The notes below the pieces were generated by a model that made no database searches, was not told the origin of the DNA, and saw only the letters and a list, made by a program, of their open reading frames with translations. The position numbers and the translations under genes were made by a program. Below are positions 36,385 through 47,948 of a stretch of 64,000 nt of DNA, piece after piece (position 1 is the stretch's first letter; every line of letters starts with the position of its first letter). Source of the DNA: Rosa chinensis (lineage: Eukaryota > Streptophyta > Magnoliopsida > Rosales > Rosaceae); assembly GCF_002994745.2 (NCBI RefSeq), contig NC_037090.1, positions 23,200,001 through 23,264,000 on the forward strand, read 5' to 3'.

Positions 36385-38540
36385 TGAGAAAGTTGAAAGA
36401 GAGGGAAGAAATGAAATCCATGATCCAAATGCAATCAAATAGTGGGAAAGTTTAGTTGCGTTTGCATCATAGTATACTAAACATAGTAGTGAGGCAGGAA
36501 TTATTGAAATCAAAGTCCAATACCAAATGATTGAAGGTAGGAAAAAGATGAAGTACGTATTATCCGGTATATATATCCATACCTTAACGGGGGAAGAAAA
36601 TTAGCAGAGAAGACAATGACTAGCTAGAAGAGAAGAGAGAGCTACTTTTCGATATGTCTGGGAGTTGTAATGCATGATCTCAACTTGTGGGTTGCATCCC
36701 ACTCCTTATAAAGGACCAAAGCAATCAAGGAGGGAAGAGTCTAAATGACCCAACAACCCCTTCAACCGCACATAATTCACCAAAATATTAATGGATGGAG
36801 CAATATCATCAGTCATACTCATAATTACTCCTACTGATGCATCACTGTCGTACACGTGTCCGGACGATTTCGTTGTTGCTGTACTATGTGGAATTTTGCT
36901 GATATTGTTTTCTGTGTGGGATCAGACTGTTTAAGCTCTGCTAGAATTGCAATGAGTAATCAATTAACAAAGCTATACAAATTGATGAAGTTTAACCTCA
37001 AGTGGTGGACTGATGATTGTATGTGCCGCCTAATCAAGTAGTCTAATGCGACAAAGCCATCAATTTTGTTTGCTAGAATTTGGGAGGGCCTCTGATATGA
37101 GGTCCTGGTTTAGTCTCAGTTACCTGTTTCAAAGGGAACCCTAATTTTTTTTATTTTGTTGTTGTTGTTTTGCTCAAAAACACTGCACGTACGTTCTTCC
37201 CATTTCGATTGGAATTCATTTCAGTAAGTACATTATTGTCGTTGATATTCAATACGTACGTCATGAGTACGTACGTACATATTTGAATTTACTCTCCGGC
37301 CAGTTAGTGCCTACAAAGTTCAACTCTTCGATCTGCACAATATGTGTACACACACACACACACATATTTTTCTCAAAGTTTTAAATTGTAGAGTTTAGTG
37401 GGAAAAATTCAAGTGATGAAACAGGATGGACTCATGGACTGCGAGACAAAGATGAAAGATGATAGTCAAAGAGTGGAGTTAGATTTTTAGATTATTGTTG
37501 TAATATCTGAACCATTACAATTGACTTATTTGTTACTGAGAAAATTAATGAACTGTTTACTTGAAGTCGTATGGATGCTTTTAAGATGGAAGCACACACC
37601 TGAATATTGTAAAATGGTAGTTATGAGATTAGATCACTTATGCAATAATGGAACCCAGCGGAGTAACTTGACGGCTCTCATGTCCGAATTTGATACTATC
37701 TTTGTTGCCAATTCCGTAGAAGACACAATTAATAATCATGCATGTCTTTAGCTCGATTCTGGTATTTGATTTTAAGGCACAATTCGATGCTTTTACAGGT
37801 TGGTGGAAGCAATTCAATCGGACTCCTTATGTCAATCATAAGAGTAGGAGATGAAATTTAATTTGCCTTGGCTCTGCATATGTATTATTGAGAGAATTGT
37901 TAGGAGGGTGTGGGGAACGTAAACTCTCTTACGTCAATCCACACTCCTTTTGCTCTTTTCATGTGCGCGTAGGAAACTAACAAGCTTTTTCTATAGGTTG
38001 ATGAGAGCGTTAACAACATCTCCTATTGTATATCATAATGTAGTGATCTTAGTTAACAAACATTGTTGTAAGAATATACTGATTGTTCCTTAACATTGGT
38101 AGAAATATATTTTCATATAAACCTAGCTAATTCATGCTCTTTTGACCTAAAGCCTTAGGAGTCGCTCAATGACGTAAAACAAAACAATGCCATGGTCAGC
38201 TATAGATATAAATGGAGCCTCAAAAATGGGATTATATATGTGCATATATGCCACTCAACCCTAGCTAACGTAGCTTTTATGTAGCTCACATAATATATAG
38301 TTGTCGTTTTGGTGCTTGCATGTTTGGTACCGTTTTGTTCAGCCTAAAGAATGCCTCTATTCCTCCATGTGCCCACTAATCCAAGAATGCCATAGGAAGA
38401 CAAATCTCTTCTAAGGAAGATTTTTATATAACACTCACTTTTCTGTTTATTTTCAGGAATACGGCTTGTTCCTCAAAAAGCATTGGAGGTGGGAACAAAT
38501 TGTAAACATATTCCTAAATTTGTGAAAACATATTAGCAAA
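36385..38540. other. Intergenic; ABCG22 promoter side, no gene seen
   Basis: AT-rich, with an (AC)n run at about 37349-37366 and no exon with recognisable protein on either strand. The left end should contain the ABCG22 promoter. Confidence 0.4.
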
Positions 38541-38560
38541 GACTCACAATCATCATGCTT

Positions 38561-38570
38561 AATATATAAT
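38561..38570 (+). promoter_or_regulatory. TATA-like box before the candidate small gene
   Basis: AATATATAAT lies about 110 bp before the ATG at 38682. The interval is CT-rich (CTCCTCTTCAACTCTTC) like a plant 5' leader. Confidence 0.4.
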
Positions 38571-38681
38571 GCAACACAAAGGCTAGGGTTCATAAGCACT
38601 TATCTCCTCTTCAACTCTTCAAGCAATATTCTCTCAAACTCCCATTTCCATCACATTTCAGGGTCATCAAGGAATTCGATC

Positions 38682-38841
38682 ATGGTTTTCTATTTTTGCC
38701 TTGTCATTCTCCTTATATTTTCTTCAACAGCTTTGAGGTACGTAATCTAAGGCCTTTTCCAACTATATATTATTCTAATGTGATAGGGCAGTTGGAGAGG
38801 GCAGAAGATTTAGTTTTCATCACCGACAAGCAATAGCATGA
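38682..38841 (+). CDS. Candidate small secreted peptide, uncertain splicing
   Basis: ATG at 38682 opens MVFYFCLVILLIFSSTAL, a textbook signal-peptide-like hydrophobic start, and reaches a strong donor AG|GTACGT at 38738. Unspliced, the frame stops after 22 aa. If the acceptor at 38786 is used, the product is 36 aa ending FSFHHRQAIA (stop 38841). That intron would be 49 bp, shorter than most plant introns, so a later acceptor such as 38803 or 38858 is also possible. I recognise no known peptide-hormone motif. The same DNA contains a hairpin (38744-38810), so a non-coding RNA reading competes with this call. Confidence 0.3.
38744..38810 (+). ncRNA. Candidate microRNA-like hairpin
   Basis: Two 20-nt arms, 38744-38763 (AATCTAAGGCCTTTTCCAAC) and 38791-38810 (GTTGGAGAGGGCAGAAGATT), pair with one 3-nt internal loop and two G:U pairs around a 27-nt loop. 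It is downstream of a TATA-like box. I do not recognise either arm as a known plant miRNA family. Pairing fades beyond the arms, so chance is possible. Confidence 0.25.
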
Positions 38842-39534
38842 AGTAAGTGCTTATAGACCCTGGTTCCTGTATTGGCATTATTAAGTATGATGATTGTACT
38901 TCTTTGATTACTACGTGTTCGTAATAAATTTAGGGAATATGTTTATATGTGGTATCACATCATAACATATTAATCTAGAAATCAATGGAACTAAATTGCA
39001 TGCTTACGGCTTTTGTAAAAAGAAACACAACAACAACAACAAAAAAGGAAAGATTTTCGTACTAGGCTTGTTGCAAATAAAAATAAAATAAGAAAGGTCC
39101 AGAACGAATATCTTTCCCCAATTCTTTTGCTTCTTTAATAAAAACCCTAGTTAGATTAATTTTTAGATCAATACATATTCACACACACTATCAAAGAGAC
39201 ACAACCATCATATTAAGCTAGCTTAATAAGTTAATACAAAAGCTAGGGTTTAAAAGCTAACACTTACTTGGTGATGAACTCTCCTGCCCTCACAATGAAG
39301 AAATCTACCCTAGGAATATGTTTATGTTGTCTATAATAAGGTTTAACGTATAAATGCTGGTATTTATTGTGAGGGCAAAGACCTAACTTTATATAGAAAC
39401 TGATGTTCATTATTAATCCCACTTATTAGAGATTCCTAATGTACCTCATACTTAGTTTTTCTAATATATATTACGATGCTTAATCGCAATCCTCATTGTG
39501 ATATATTTTGGATAGTGTCAATATTGTACGATCC

Positions 39535-40575
39535 TTTTTTTTTTTTTTTATGGAAATAGGTCATCCCTTTCATTATAATTCAGCAAGCAATACAAAAACG
39601 AAACACCCCTATGGGGTCGACAGGAAGAATCGTTCCTTAAAACCTCATGAAACCCTATTCTAGTAGAAGAATAAAATCCCTAGTACACCCACCTTTTGGA
39701 AAATTCATGCACTTTTATTCTAACAAAAACCTAGAAACCTCGAAGCTTCTATAAAAAGGTTCCAACTAAGGTACTGGTTTTTCCAACCCAAACAAAAATT
39801 AAACAGCACTATGAGGCATAGAGACCCAATCCATCCGGCCCACTTGAGGCCCAATATTCCAAACCATGGCAAACCCTTGCATGCACAGAATCTCCATCGA
39901 CGGCAGCAATGTCACCGGTGCCGCTATCACAACTTGGTCGTCCACCACCACAGCACGATCACTGCCACCATCACCACCGAGCGGATCCAAACCTTTTAAC
40001 AGGGTAGCCTTGTCCCAATCTACATCGTTGCTCCCAGCGCCGACACGAGTAGAGAATTGCGACCAACACCTAGATGCAGCAAAACCACCGCTGTGGCCTA
40101 TAACCCCTAAATAGCTGCCCCCGTCAGAGTCACGACCCAGCATATCTGGAACCCACAAGCCGCCACTACCACCATCAACCGATGTCGTCAACCAATCTGC
40201 CTTAAAGTCCATAAATCTAAAAGGAAAAACCAAGAGCAACTCATGGTCGCCAACATCCCAACTCAAGAAACTAGGAACAGAGTCTGCCCCATATCGATCT
40301 CCATCCCCAAACAATAATCCAATCCCAGCCTGAAATCCATCATGACGATGAATATCGCCATTAACCTCTGTCAAGATAGGGCCAACGGCTGCACCATCCA
40401 CCACAATGAAGAGAAGAAGTAAGAGTAAACCTAAAACTACAAAGATCTCCGAGGACAAGCCGTGGAGAAGGTGTAGAGCCGTCAGCCTTGAAGGTCGGCG
40501 GTCACAAACCCTAGCAGGGAGAGAGCTAGGTTGGGAGAGAGTTTTCATCGACTCATCCAAACAAATCAAAAAAGT
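39535..40575 (-). mobile_element. Poly(A) retroposon with 15-bp target duplication
   Basis: Flanked by aatattgtacgatcc (39520-39534) and aatattgtaccatcc (40576-40590), one mismatch in 15. A T-run starts directly inside the left flank, so the element lies on the minus strand with its poly(A) tail at 39535-39550. Long variable target duplications plus a tail are the signature of target-primed reverse transcription (LINE machinery). The body is GC-rich compared with the neighbourhood. I see no reverse transcriptase, so it is a non-autonomous or 5'-derived piece. Confidence 0.85.
39799..40548 (-). CDS. Open frame inside the retroposon (about 249 aa)
   Basis: The frame runs open across most of the retroposon; the first ATG inside the element that fits is MKTLSQPSSLPARVCDRRPS near 40548. 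It has a hydrophobic leucine run (VVLGLLLLLLFIVVDG) and is rich in Gly and Asp later. I recognise no domain. The frame may be open only because the element is GC-rich. No function inferred. Confidence 0.25.
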   Translation of the reverse strand: MKTLSQPSSLPARVCDRRPSRLTALHLLHGLSSEIFVVLGLLLLLLFIVVDGAAVGPILTEVNGDIHRHDGFQAGIGLLFGDGDRYGADSVPSFLSWDVGDHELLLVFPFRFMDFKADWLTTSVDGGSGGLWVPDMLGRDSDGGSYLGVIGHSGGFAASRCWSQFSTRVGAGSNDVDWDKATLLKGLDPLGGDGGSDRAVVVDDQVVIAAPVTLLPSMEILCMQGFAMVWNIGPQVGRMDWVSMPHSAV

Positions 40576-40590
40576 AATATTGTACCATCC

Positions 40591-43263
40591 TTAATTCTTG
40601 TATTTGTATATGCTTAATAAATTTTATATTGTACTGAAGTCCACATAAGTCTTACATAATTAATATAATCCATGCCACAAACAACATGGATATAACCTTA
40701 TCCCTGCTTTCTAAATAGATGAAAATGTGATTTGTAATTTTGTAGTGAGAAATCGAAGAGTGGTTGTTCTTTTTTCTTTTCTTTTTTTGAGGATGATATA
40801 TTATATAATAGCAAATAATAATATATTTTGTAAGAATGAAGGCTAGGGCAGTAATTTCCTAGTGAAGGCTTCTGTTATGAAGATGGACCATTGGTTTATA
40901 GCTGTGAAGAAAATAGGTGTGGACAAAAAGTGGTCCCCCCAAAAGGACATTTTTGGGGGTGTCGTGGACTAAGCGATGGTGATAAGGATTAAGGCTAGAG
41001 GTGCTTGTTCCATGGTTGGTCACCCTCCACCTCCTTTCGTCCACCAAATCCTTGCCTCGTGGCAACCAAAACAATTGCCCCAGCATAATTAACGTATATT
41101 GCTCGCTTCAATTTCATTCCCAACTCCTGAAAATGAGGATTTTAGGCGTCATAACTGTTTTAGGGTTTCAAAACAGGAAGTTTATGCAGTTAAACTTGGT
41201 TAAATGCTGTTGTTGTTATTGTGGTGGTGGTTATGGGATGATGTTTGAATTGGAGTTCGAATCACAGACGGATCACCATATGCAAATTCGTCTAATTCAA
41301 ACTCGTTAATATAATTTTACTTAATAACCTTGAAATCTAAACCCTAAGTCTATATTCAAGTTCGTCGTGCTAGTGAATTTCCTAAATTCAATTTAGCTCG
41401 TCTTAATATAACCTAGCTCCGTCGCATGTTTGAATCGAGATTATGACGTACTCCTCTAGCAGCCTAATTAATCAAGATACATGAATGGATCTTTATAGAT
41501 CTGATAATGATATCAGATAAATTAAGGAATAATTCGTCGGATAATAGATAGATCCTTATATACAGCAGCTAGGTAGCCAGCGCCCAAATGGCATGGGCGG
41601 TGCCCTCCCGGACAGGGAAATCCATGTGAGAAAGACGTGACTGTGAGCTTAGCCATTACAGACTTACAGTGATCCATCTGAAGCTTCGACGATGCTTCTG
41701 TTCGTATTAGGCTATTAGCTAGCAATTTTTGGCAGGTAGGGTTTCACTGGCATGGAACTATTACGACTAACCACATCCAGCAGCTGTGAATATCATTTGC
41801 CACGTGTAGGGCCACGAAGGGGACTAACCACAATGCCATGACACGTTTACCCAAACTGCCATGCAGCTTTTCTTGAGCTAATGCCACGTGGGGTTCTAGA
41901 TCACGTATATCGCAAGCAAATCTTTTTCATCCTTTTTGGTCCTTTCGGCTCCCCAGCAGGTGCAATGCACATGCAAAGAAGAAGAAGAAAGAAAAGAATT
42001 ATGAAGTTCAACATCAAGGCACAGAAAACCTTTTTTATTTTTTATTTTTTGGTGAGATGTTTTGCTAATTTAAGGCACTTCCGCTGAAACAAAGCCAGCA
42101 CAAAAGGAATTGGATAGAAAAAAAAACACAGCTGGAATTCATTTTTCTTATCTTTTGTTTGTCAACGGAAAAAAATAATCGAATATGATATGATATCTGA
42201 TAACACAAAATCTAAAATAAATAAATACGTGCAATCATTTGTAAATACACCAACAATGAACTTTTATTACGAGTTTGTTCTTTCACTAACCTATCTATTC
42301 CCCAATTTAACTTCTTTTACATCCTTTTCAGCATGCCCCTTACAACTTTAGCCTAAGTCATACTTGACAAAAAAAAAAAAAAAACCTTAGCCTAAGTCAT
42401 ATAAAAATGTAATTTTGTTCATTACCAACTCATATGAAGTAAATAGGATTTTGTTCTTGTATCCATGGAAAAGTTGGAAATTAAACCATTTAAATTCACT
42501 GCTCTTCAAGTACACTCACACTTTCGTTGTCGTTGGGTTGAGGGACTATAAGATAAGAAAGCAGCCTTTTTTCAGTTTTTGGGGAATGCAATCAGGCCGG
42601 GTGGCTATTTATGCACCAAAAAATTATACAAAGCTCCATTATTATTTAGTAGAAGTAGAATGCAATCAACTCCAGTGGGAGGGAAGAAATTAATGGTGGG
42701 AATGGACAAAAGCAATGGCAATGAGTGAATTGGGGATAGAAGTGGCAATGGCACTAGCTCGTGTCTACTTGTGGTTATTGACTACTAAAAAAATTGGCCC
42801 CTGCTATAACTTCAAATGCACTCAATTTTCAACATACATGCATGCCCCCAATTTCATTCCCTTACAACTACAGCAAAAGGTTATAGCATCTATTTTCCAT
42901 CATTTGCTCTACCTCCCTACTTATTAGATCGATAGGTCGGCTAGCCTAAATATTGGTTAATTAAGAGGTGACAAATCTTTGTTCTTATTGATTAAATGGT
43001 TTCCACTTCCCACAGTCCCACTACTCTTGTTTCAGCCAACGCCACGTACCCTACGACAGCATTAATGCAGTAATACCACTGTGCATGATTGATGAAACGA
43101 AGAACACCCACAATTTACAATTTGTTAATACATAATGAGTCCAAGCCGAGAATCAACTTGTTCTTATATGACATTCGTAAGCAATTGTGTGGAGTGTGTT
43201 GTGAGGTTTTTTTTAAAAAAATTATCTTTTTTTTTATCATCAAAGCTAGTAAATTTCATTTTA
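40591..43263. other. Intergenic, no gene seen
   Basis: Two CACGTG G-boxes (41801-41806, 41885-41890) and an ACACGTTT (41841-41848) cluster within 90 bp, which looks promoter-like, but I found no convincing gene on either side. Remaining frames are short and without domains. Confidence 0.35.
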
Positions 43264-43681
43264 GGGTTATTATCACAAATTATACCTGAACTATACCTCA
43301 ATCTTATCAATGGTACCTGAACTTCAATTTTGATCACAACCAGTACCCGAACTTTTCGATTTCATTTTAAATGGTACCTAGAGCCACCTCCGGTCAATAT
43401 TCCGACTAAAAACGGCATGTGAGGCGATCATAGTGATGATTTTTGATGATTTCAAGGGTTGCGATCATATATAGTGATGATTTTTTTGTATTAGACTTGC
43501 CTTGAACTTGATTTTTTTTTTTAAATTTGGCTTTTTTGGCCGGAATAGTGAGCAAAGGTGGCCTTAGGTACCATTTAAAATGAAGTCGAAAAGTTCGGGT
43601 ACTGGTTGTGATCAAAATTGAAGTTCAGGTACCATCGATAAAATAAAGGATAAGTTCAGGTACCATTTGTGATAATAACCC
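43264..43681. mobile_element. Inverted-repeat element, 9-bp TSD (MULE-type MITE 1)
   Basis: 418 bp. Begins GGGTTATTATCACAAAT and ends with the complement (ATTTGTGATAATAACCC). Long terminal inverted repeats of over 100 bp contain GGTACC(T)GAACTTC and AGTACCCGAACTTTTCG. Exact 9-bp target duplication ttcatttta at 43255-43263 and 43682-43690. A 9-bp duplication and long inverted repeats are typical of Mutator-like elements. No coding capacity. Confidence 0.85.
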
Positions 43682-43709
43682 TTCATTTTAATAAAACTGT
43701 AATTATAAA

Positions 43710-43919
43710 GGGAAAAACATACAAACAGTACCCAACCTATGGCCGACTCCGAATTTCTGTACCCAAATTTTCAAAACTATCACTTTGATACCTGAAGTTC
43801 GGACCCCGACCCAACTTTAGTACCTGAAGCCATTAACTCAGTAACGGCGTCTGACAGGTGGCATATATTGAAGGGTAATTTCGTCTTTTCATATATATAT
43901 ATATATATATATATTTTAC

Positions 43920-43981
<62 letters not shown>

Positions 43982-44688
43982 ACCATTATCAACGACCAAA
44001 AAAAAAAATTCCTCCAGCAGCTCTCCAGCCCAGCCCCCCCCCCCCCCCCCGGCTGCAACCCCTGCCACGAAGCCCCACAACCGGCTAGACCAGCACACCA
44101 GGCCGAGCGTTGCCCAGCCTCACCCTCTGCGCGTACATCTCCCTCCGCGCTACTGCCCCAGCATGCGCCTGCGCTTGCGCAGCCCACCCAGCGCAGCAAG
44201 CCAACAGCCTGCCCACCAGCGCCCACCCTCGATCTACCAGCAGGCGAAGGAAGAAGAAGAGAGAAAAGAAAAAAGGAAGAAGAGAGAAAGAGTGGAAAAA
44301 AAGAAAAAAGAAAAAAAAATTGTGATCCAGCCCAAAGAAAAGAAAAAAATGAGAGAAAGATGGGTGATGTCTGATCAGATCCAAGAAATGAAGTTAATTT
44401 GCCCCAATTCTAGGTTCATTCTTTTGCCAATGGTCTGGAGAAGATGATGACAGAGTTAGGAGGAAAAAGAAGATGAAGAGAGCTTGAAGAAGAAGAAGAA
44501 ATTTAGTGAAAGGACGAAAATACCCCTCAAAGTTTGACAGTTGACTAACTCCGTAACGGCCAACAGTGTTCTAGGTACTAAAGTTGGGTCGGGGTCCGAA
44601 CTTCAGGTACCAAAGTGATAGTTTTGAAAATTTGGGTACAAAAATTCAGAGTCGGCCATAGGTTGGGTACTGTTTGTATTTTTTTCCC
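43710..44688. mobile_element. Inverted-repeat element, 9-bp TSD (MULE-type 2)
   Basis: 979 bp. Begins GGGAAAAACATACAAACAGT; the other end is its complement with small differences. Inverted repeats run about 130 bp each and include GTACCCAACCTATGGCCGAC. Exact target duplication aattataaa at 43701-43709 and 44689-44697. The interior holds (AT)n, (CT)n, a C-run and GC-rich proline-coding frames, probably not a real gene. Confidence 0.85.
43890..43981. repeat. (AT)n then (CT)n microsatellites
   Basis: About 12 AT units (43890-43913) followed by about 29 CT units (43924-43981), inside the second inverted-repeat element. A run of about 17 C follows at 44034-44050. Confidence 0.9.
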
Positions 44689-44874
44689 AATTATAAATTG
44701 ATTATAATTACAGCACTCAATAAGGAATTACAACCACCACAACAAGCATCAAAATTAAAATGAAATATCCTCACTCAAAATATGAGAGACTGGTACGTCA
44801 ATGGATCCAACAACAAGACAGAATTAAGCAATTGATTGAGCCAAATTGCCAATAAAAACAAAAAATATTTTAAA

Positions 44875-44877
<3 letters not shown>

Positions 44878-44909
<32 letters not shown>
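44878..44909. repeat. (AT)n microsatellite
   Basis: About 15 AT units between the second and third inverted-repeat elements. Confidence 0.9.
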
Positions 44910-44910
<1 letters not shown>

Positions 44911-45041
44911 CTGAGGCAGGTGGCCACAATAGTAAACTATTTAGTGGAACATTCTAGAGTCTCCCGATCACATTGACACAAGTTAATACTAAAATGCACG
45001 GCCTTAAATCGGCAATGAATATTTTAGTGTATTATTAAATT

Positions 45042-45716
45042 GGGTAAGGCTATTGCCACCCTATAATTTTCTTTGTTCACCCTACATTTTAATTTCAATT
45101 ATTAGATTTACTTATCCAACCCATTTATCTTTCCAAGAATATCCTCCATCATATGACATATCAAATTAAAAAAGAAATTTTGTTTAACGAAATTTTCTCA
45201 TTTAATTTATATCAATTAAAAAGACGTCCTAAAATATATGAAAGTTTCCTAATAAAATCATAATTTGATTTACTTCTATTTTTTTTATTTTTTCCATTCA
45301 GTTTCATTGTTAGTATGTGCTACTAAGAGCAATAGAAAAAAATTGATTTTTTTTTTCATGTTTTAAATTTTTTACTTTTGGTGTTTATAAAGGTATTATA
45401 AAGATTTTGATGAAGTTAACACTAATAGTTTTGTGAATTGAATAACAAATTAATGATGAGGATGCAACAAAAAGAAAAAAAAGAAAATTGTAATAAATTG
45501 AAATTTGGATGGAGAAGATGAAGATTAATGTTATCAGAAGAGAAATTAAGTAGTTTTATATTTAATTAGTTATGTATTTAGTGTTCCTTAAAGATTTAAA
45601 TTTTAGAAAATTAGTGTACTTATTAGTCATTTTGCATTTGGGTAATATAGTCTTTCAATAATTCAAATATTTGTAGGGTGAACAAATAAAATGGTAGAGT
45701 GGCAATAGCCGCACCC
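45042..45716. mobile_element. Inverted-repeat element, 9-bp TSD (MULE-type MITE 3)
   Basis: 675 bp. Begins GGGTAAGGCTATTGCCACCC; the right end is the complement of a GGGTGCGGCTATTGCCAC terminus. Inverted repeats span about 50 bp and include TTTGTTCACCCTACA. Exact target duplication tattaaatt at 45033-45041 and 45717-45725. AT-rich interior with no ORF. Confidence 0.85.
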
Positions 45717-45975
45717 TATTAAATTATACCAAGATATTGTCTACTATATAAAAAAAATAAAAATATAAAAAATTGAACTCTTCACGACACTGTGAAAGGT
45801 TTCAATCTTCTTCGATCATTTATTGCAATGGAACACCAATTAAGACAGAAACATGAATTCCAATAATAACTATATATTCAGTGAAATTATAAAATTGACC
45901 GACATCTTTTAAATGAATTTCTTACCTAGATTCTCAGAATATCGAACTACTTGGAGAGTAAATTAGGTACTTGAT

Positions 45976-46871
45976 TTTTTAAATCAAACCAAAATCGAGT
46001 GTTATATATTCATCACAAGGCAGAGTAGATCGTTACATACTCTTCTGCTACCATCTATAAACAGACAAGAAGATAGTGGTAGTACCAACAATGGTACATA
46101 GACAATAGACCTACTCATTAGACATTCAAATATATAGACATAACGAGACTTCTCCTTTGGTACTACTCCAGAGGCGCTAGAGGTACATAGAGTGCACATA
46201 AGTGCTTAACTTCCTAAGACAAAGAAAATTATTGTAATTAGACATAACTAACTAACATAGGGATGGGCCTAGGGCAAAAAAGAAAATTGGCCTAACATAT
46301 TCAGTTCAAGGCAAATACAGGAGAAGCCCACTCAAAGCCCATCATGCCTAGCTGGGTCCAGGCCCAACCTCCATCTCCAAACACGCTAACTAGCGAGCAT
46401 TTCCAGCGTTGCTCCGCCGACCATGCCACGACTGCTCTGCCATGGTCCCCGCCGCCACGATTCAAAACTGCCACAACCCAAATCACTAGGAACCACCCCA
46501 CCACATTTAGTGTCACCACGAACTCGCCCCAATCCAACGCCGGCTATCCACGCCACCATAGAAAATGAACCATTCCCGGAAGGTCGCTAATCCAGGAAGC
46601 TGCAAAACGAGACCTTTGATCCCACACCGTGTAGCCACCACATCTCAGAGAATTCACGCCGAAACCTGAAGCCAAAACCAACTTGCAAAAACCCCAAGCA
46701 ATGCCCCTCATAAGAGCTCCCCTAACGCTAGCATTTGTCCGGTAGCATACCACGCGGTGTCGGCGAGGCCAAAAGGCTAGCCTAGATGCTAGGGCCGCCG
46801 CCGGGCGAGAGCGATATTTCGGTCCAAACAAAATATTCACAATTGTTTATTTATATCCTTCATAACATATT
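45976..46871 (-). mobile_element. Retroposon with perfect 17-bp target duplication
   Basis: Flanked by the identical 17-mer taaattaggtacttgat at 45959-45975 and 46872-46888. A T6 run just inside the left flank suggests a short poly(A) tail on the minus strand. The minus-strand 5' part (46540-46850) is GC-rich, like the other retroposons in this window. No reverse transcriptase frame is seen. Confidence 0.85.
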
Positions 46872-46888
46872 TAAATTAGGTACTTGAT

Positions 46889-47948
46889 CAGATCATATTA
46901 ATCAAAAGAAAATAGAAAATTAAAGATTTGAGAAACTTGTTGGTGTGGACATGTTCTATGTAGATAATTGTAGGATAGTCTTCTATATCCTATAATCGAT
47001 CAGAAGTGGATCTTCCTTGTTGTACGTTTAGTTAGCAAATTCAGAATTATTCTCTACCCAATACTAACTGTAGTCCGAGAAGAGAAATACAATTTGAAAA
47101 TTTGCCGACACTGCCAACAGCACCAAGATCTTTTGGATAAAAACTTCATTTTAAACTGGTGGTTGAATTTAGAATAATTAGCAATGAACCACGTTAGCCA
47201 TGCCAGTTGCACAAGATGGAAGTGATAAGCATCTGACTTGTGAACAAAATACAGGTACAAGTGAACAAAATACAGGTACAAGTTAAGCTCGCAAGCTAGC
47301 TATCACGATACACGTACACCAAGCTAGCTAGCGTGATATGATATGCATTGCATGGTGCCCACGAGGGTTTGATGTGCCGTATGAAGGAGCAATCAAGCAA
47401 AAGGCTAGCTAGGCTATCACATATGGGACTACACCTTCATCCACCAGCCTGTACGTTCCTATCTGTTTTATTTTGTGACAGGAATTATAGTGAACAAAGA
47501 AGAAGAAAAAATTAGTCGTTCACACAGTGGTCCATATAATGCAAAGGTGAAATTGACAGCAGGAAATTTGGGTCAATGGTAGGGAGTTAAAGCTTTTCTT
47601 TTCTCTTGTTTGTTTTTCGCCATCCTCGAATAAAAAGAAGGCTTGAAAGTGAAGGATGAATTAAAGGTCGTTGTGATACAGAGTTTAGAAAGCTCAAAAG
47701 TTAAACGCGTAATAGCAAAAGAAGGCGTGTGTTAGGTCAAGTATCATGTGCTCTGGGCCAACATTAATTTTGATAAAAACATGTCTTGATCGATGCTTGG
47801 AAAAGTTAAAAGGAACATTTTTAAGTGTTGTGTATGATAATTTCATGATCCAAAATCAATCATTAATATTTTAGATCATCTTTTTAAGATTATCTTTGTA
47901 AAAGTGCATTTAGTAGTGTGGTTCAAATTGGATTAGGGTTAATTGGGA
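46889..47948. other. Intergenic, no gene seen
   Basis: Contains several GCTAGCTAG palindromes (47290-47420) and a short duplicated string TGAACAAAATACAGGTACAAG (about 47241-47282). No exon recognised. Confidence 0.35.

Noticed and set aside
43780..44450. Long Arg/Glu, Pro/Ala and Lys-rich ORFs
   Set aside because: Produced by (CT)n, C-run and purine-rich low-complexity DNA inside an inverted-repeat element.
47285..47425. GCTAGCTAG palindromes as a microRNA precursor
   Set aside because: The arms do not give a continuous 20-nt stem and no known miRNA sequence is present.
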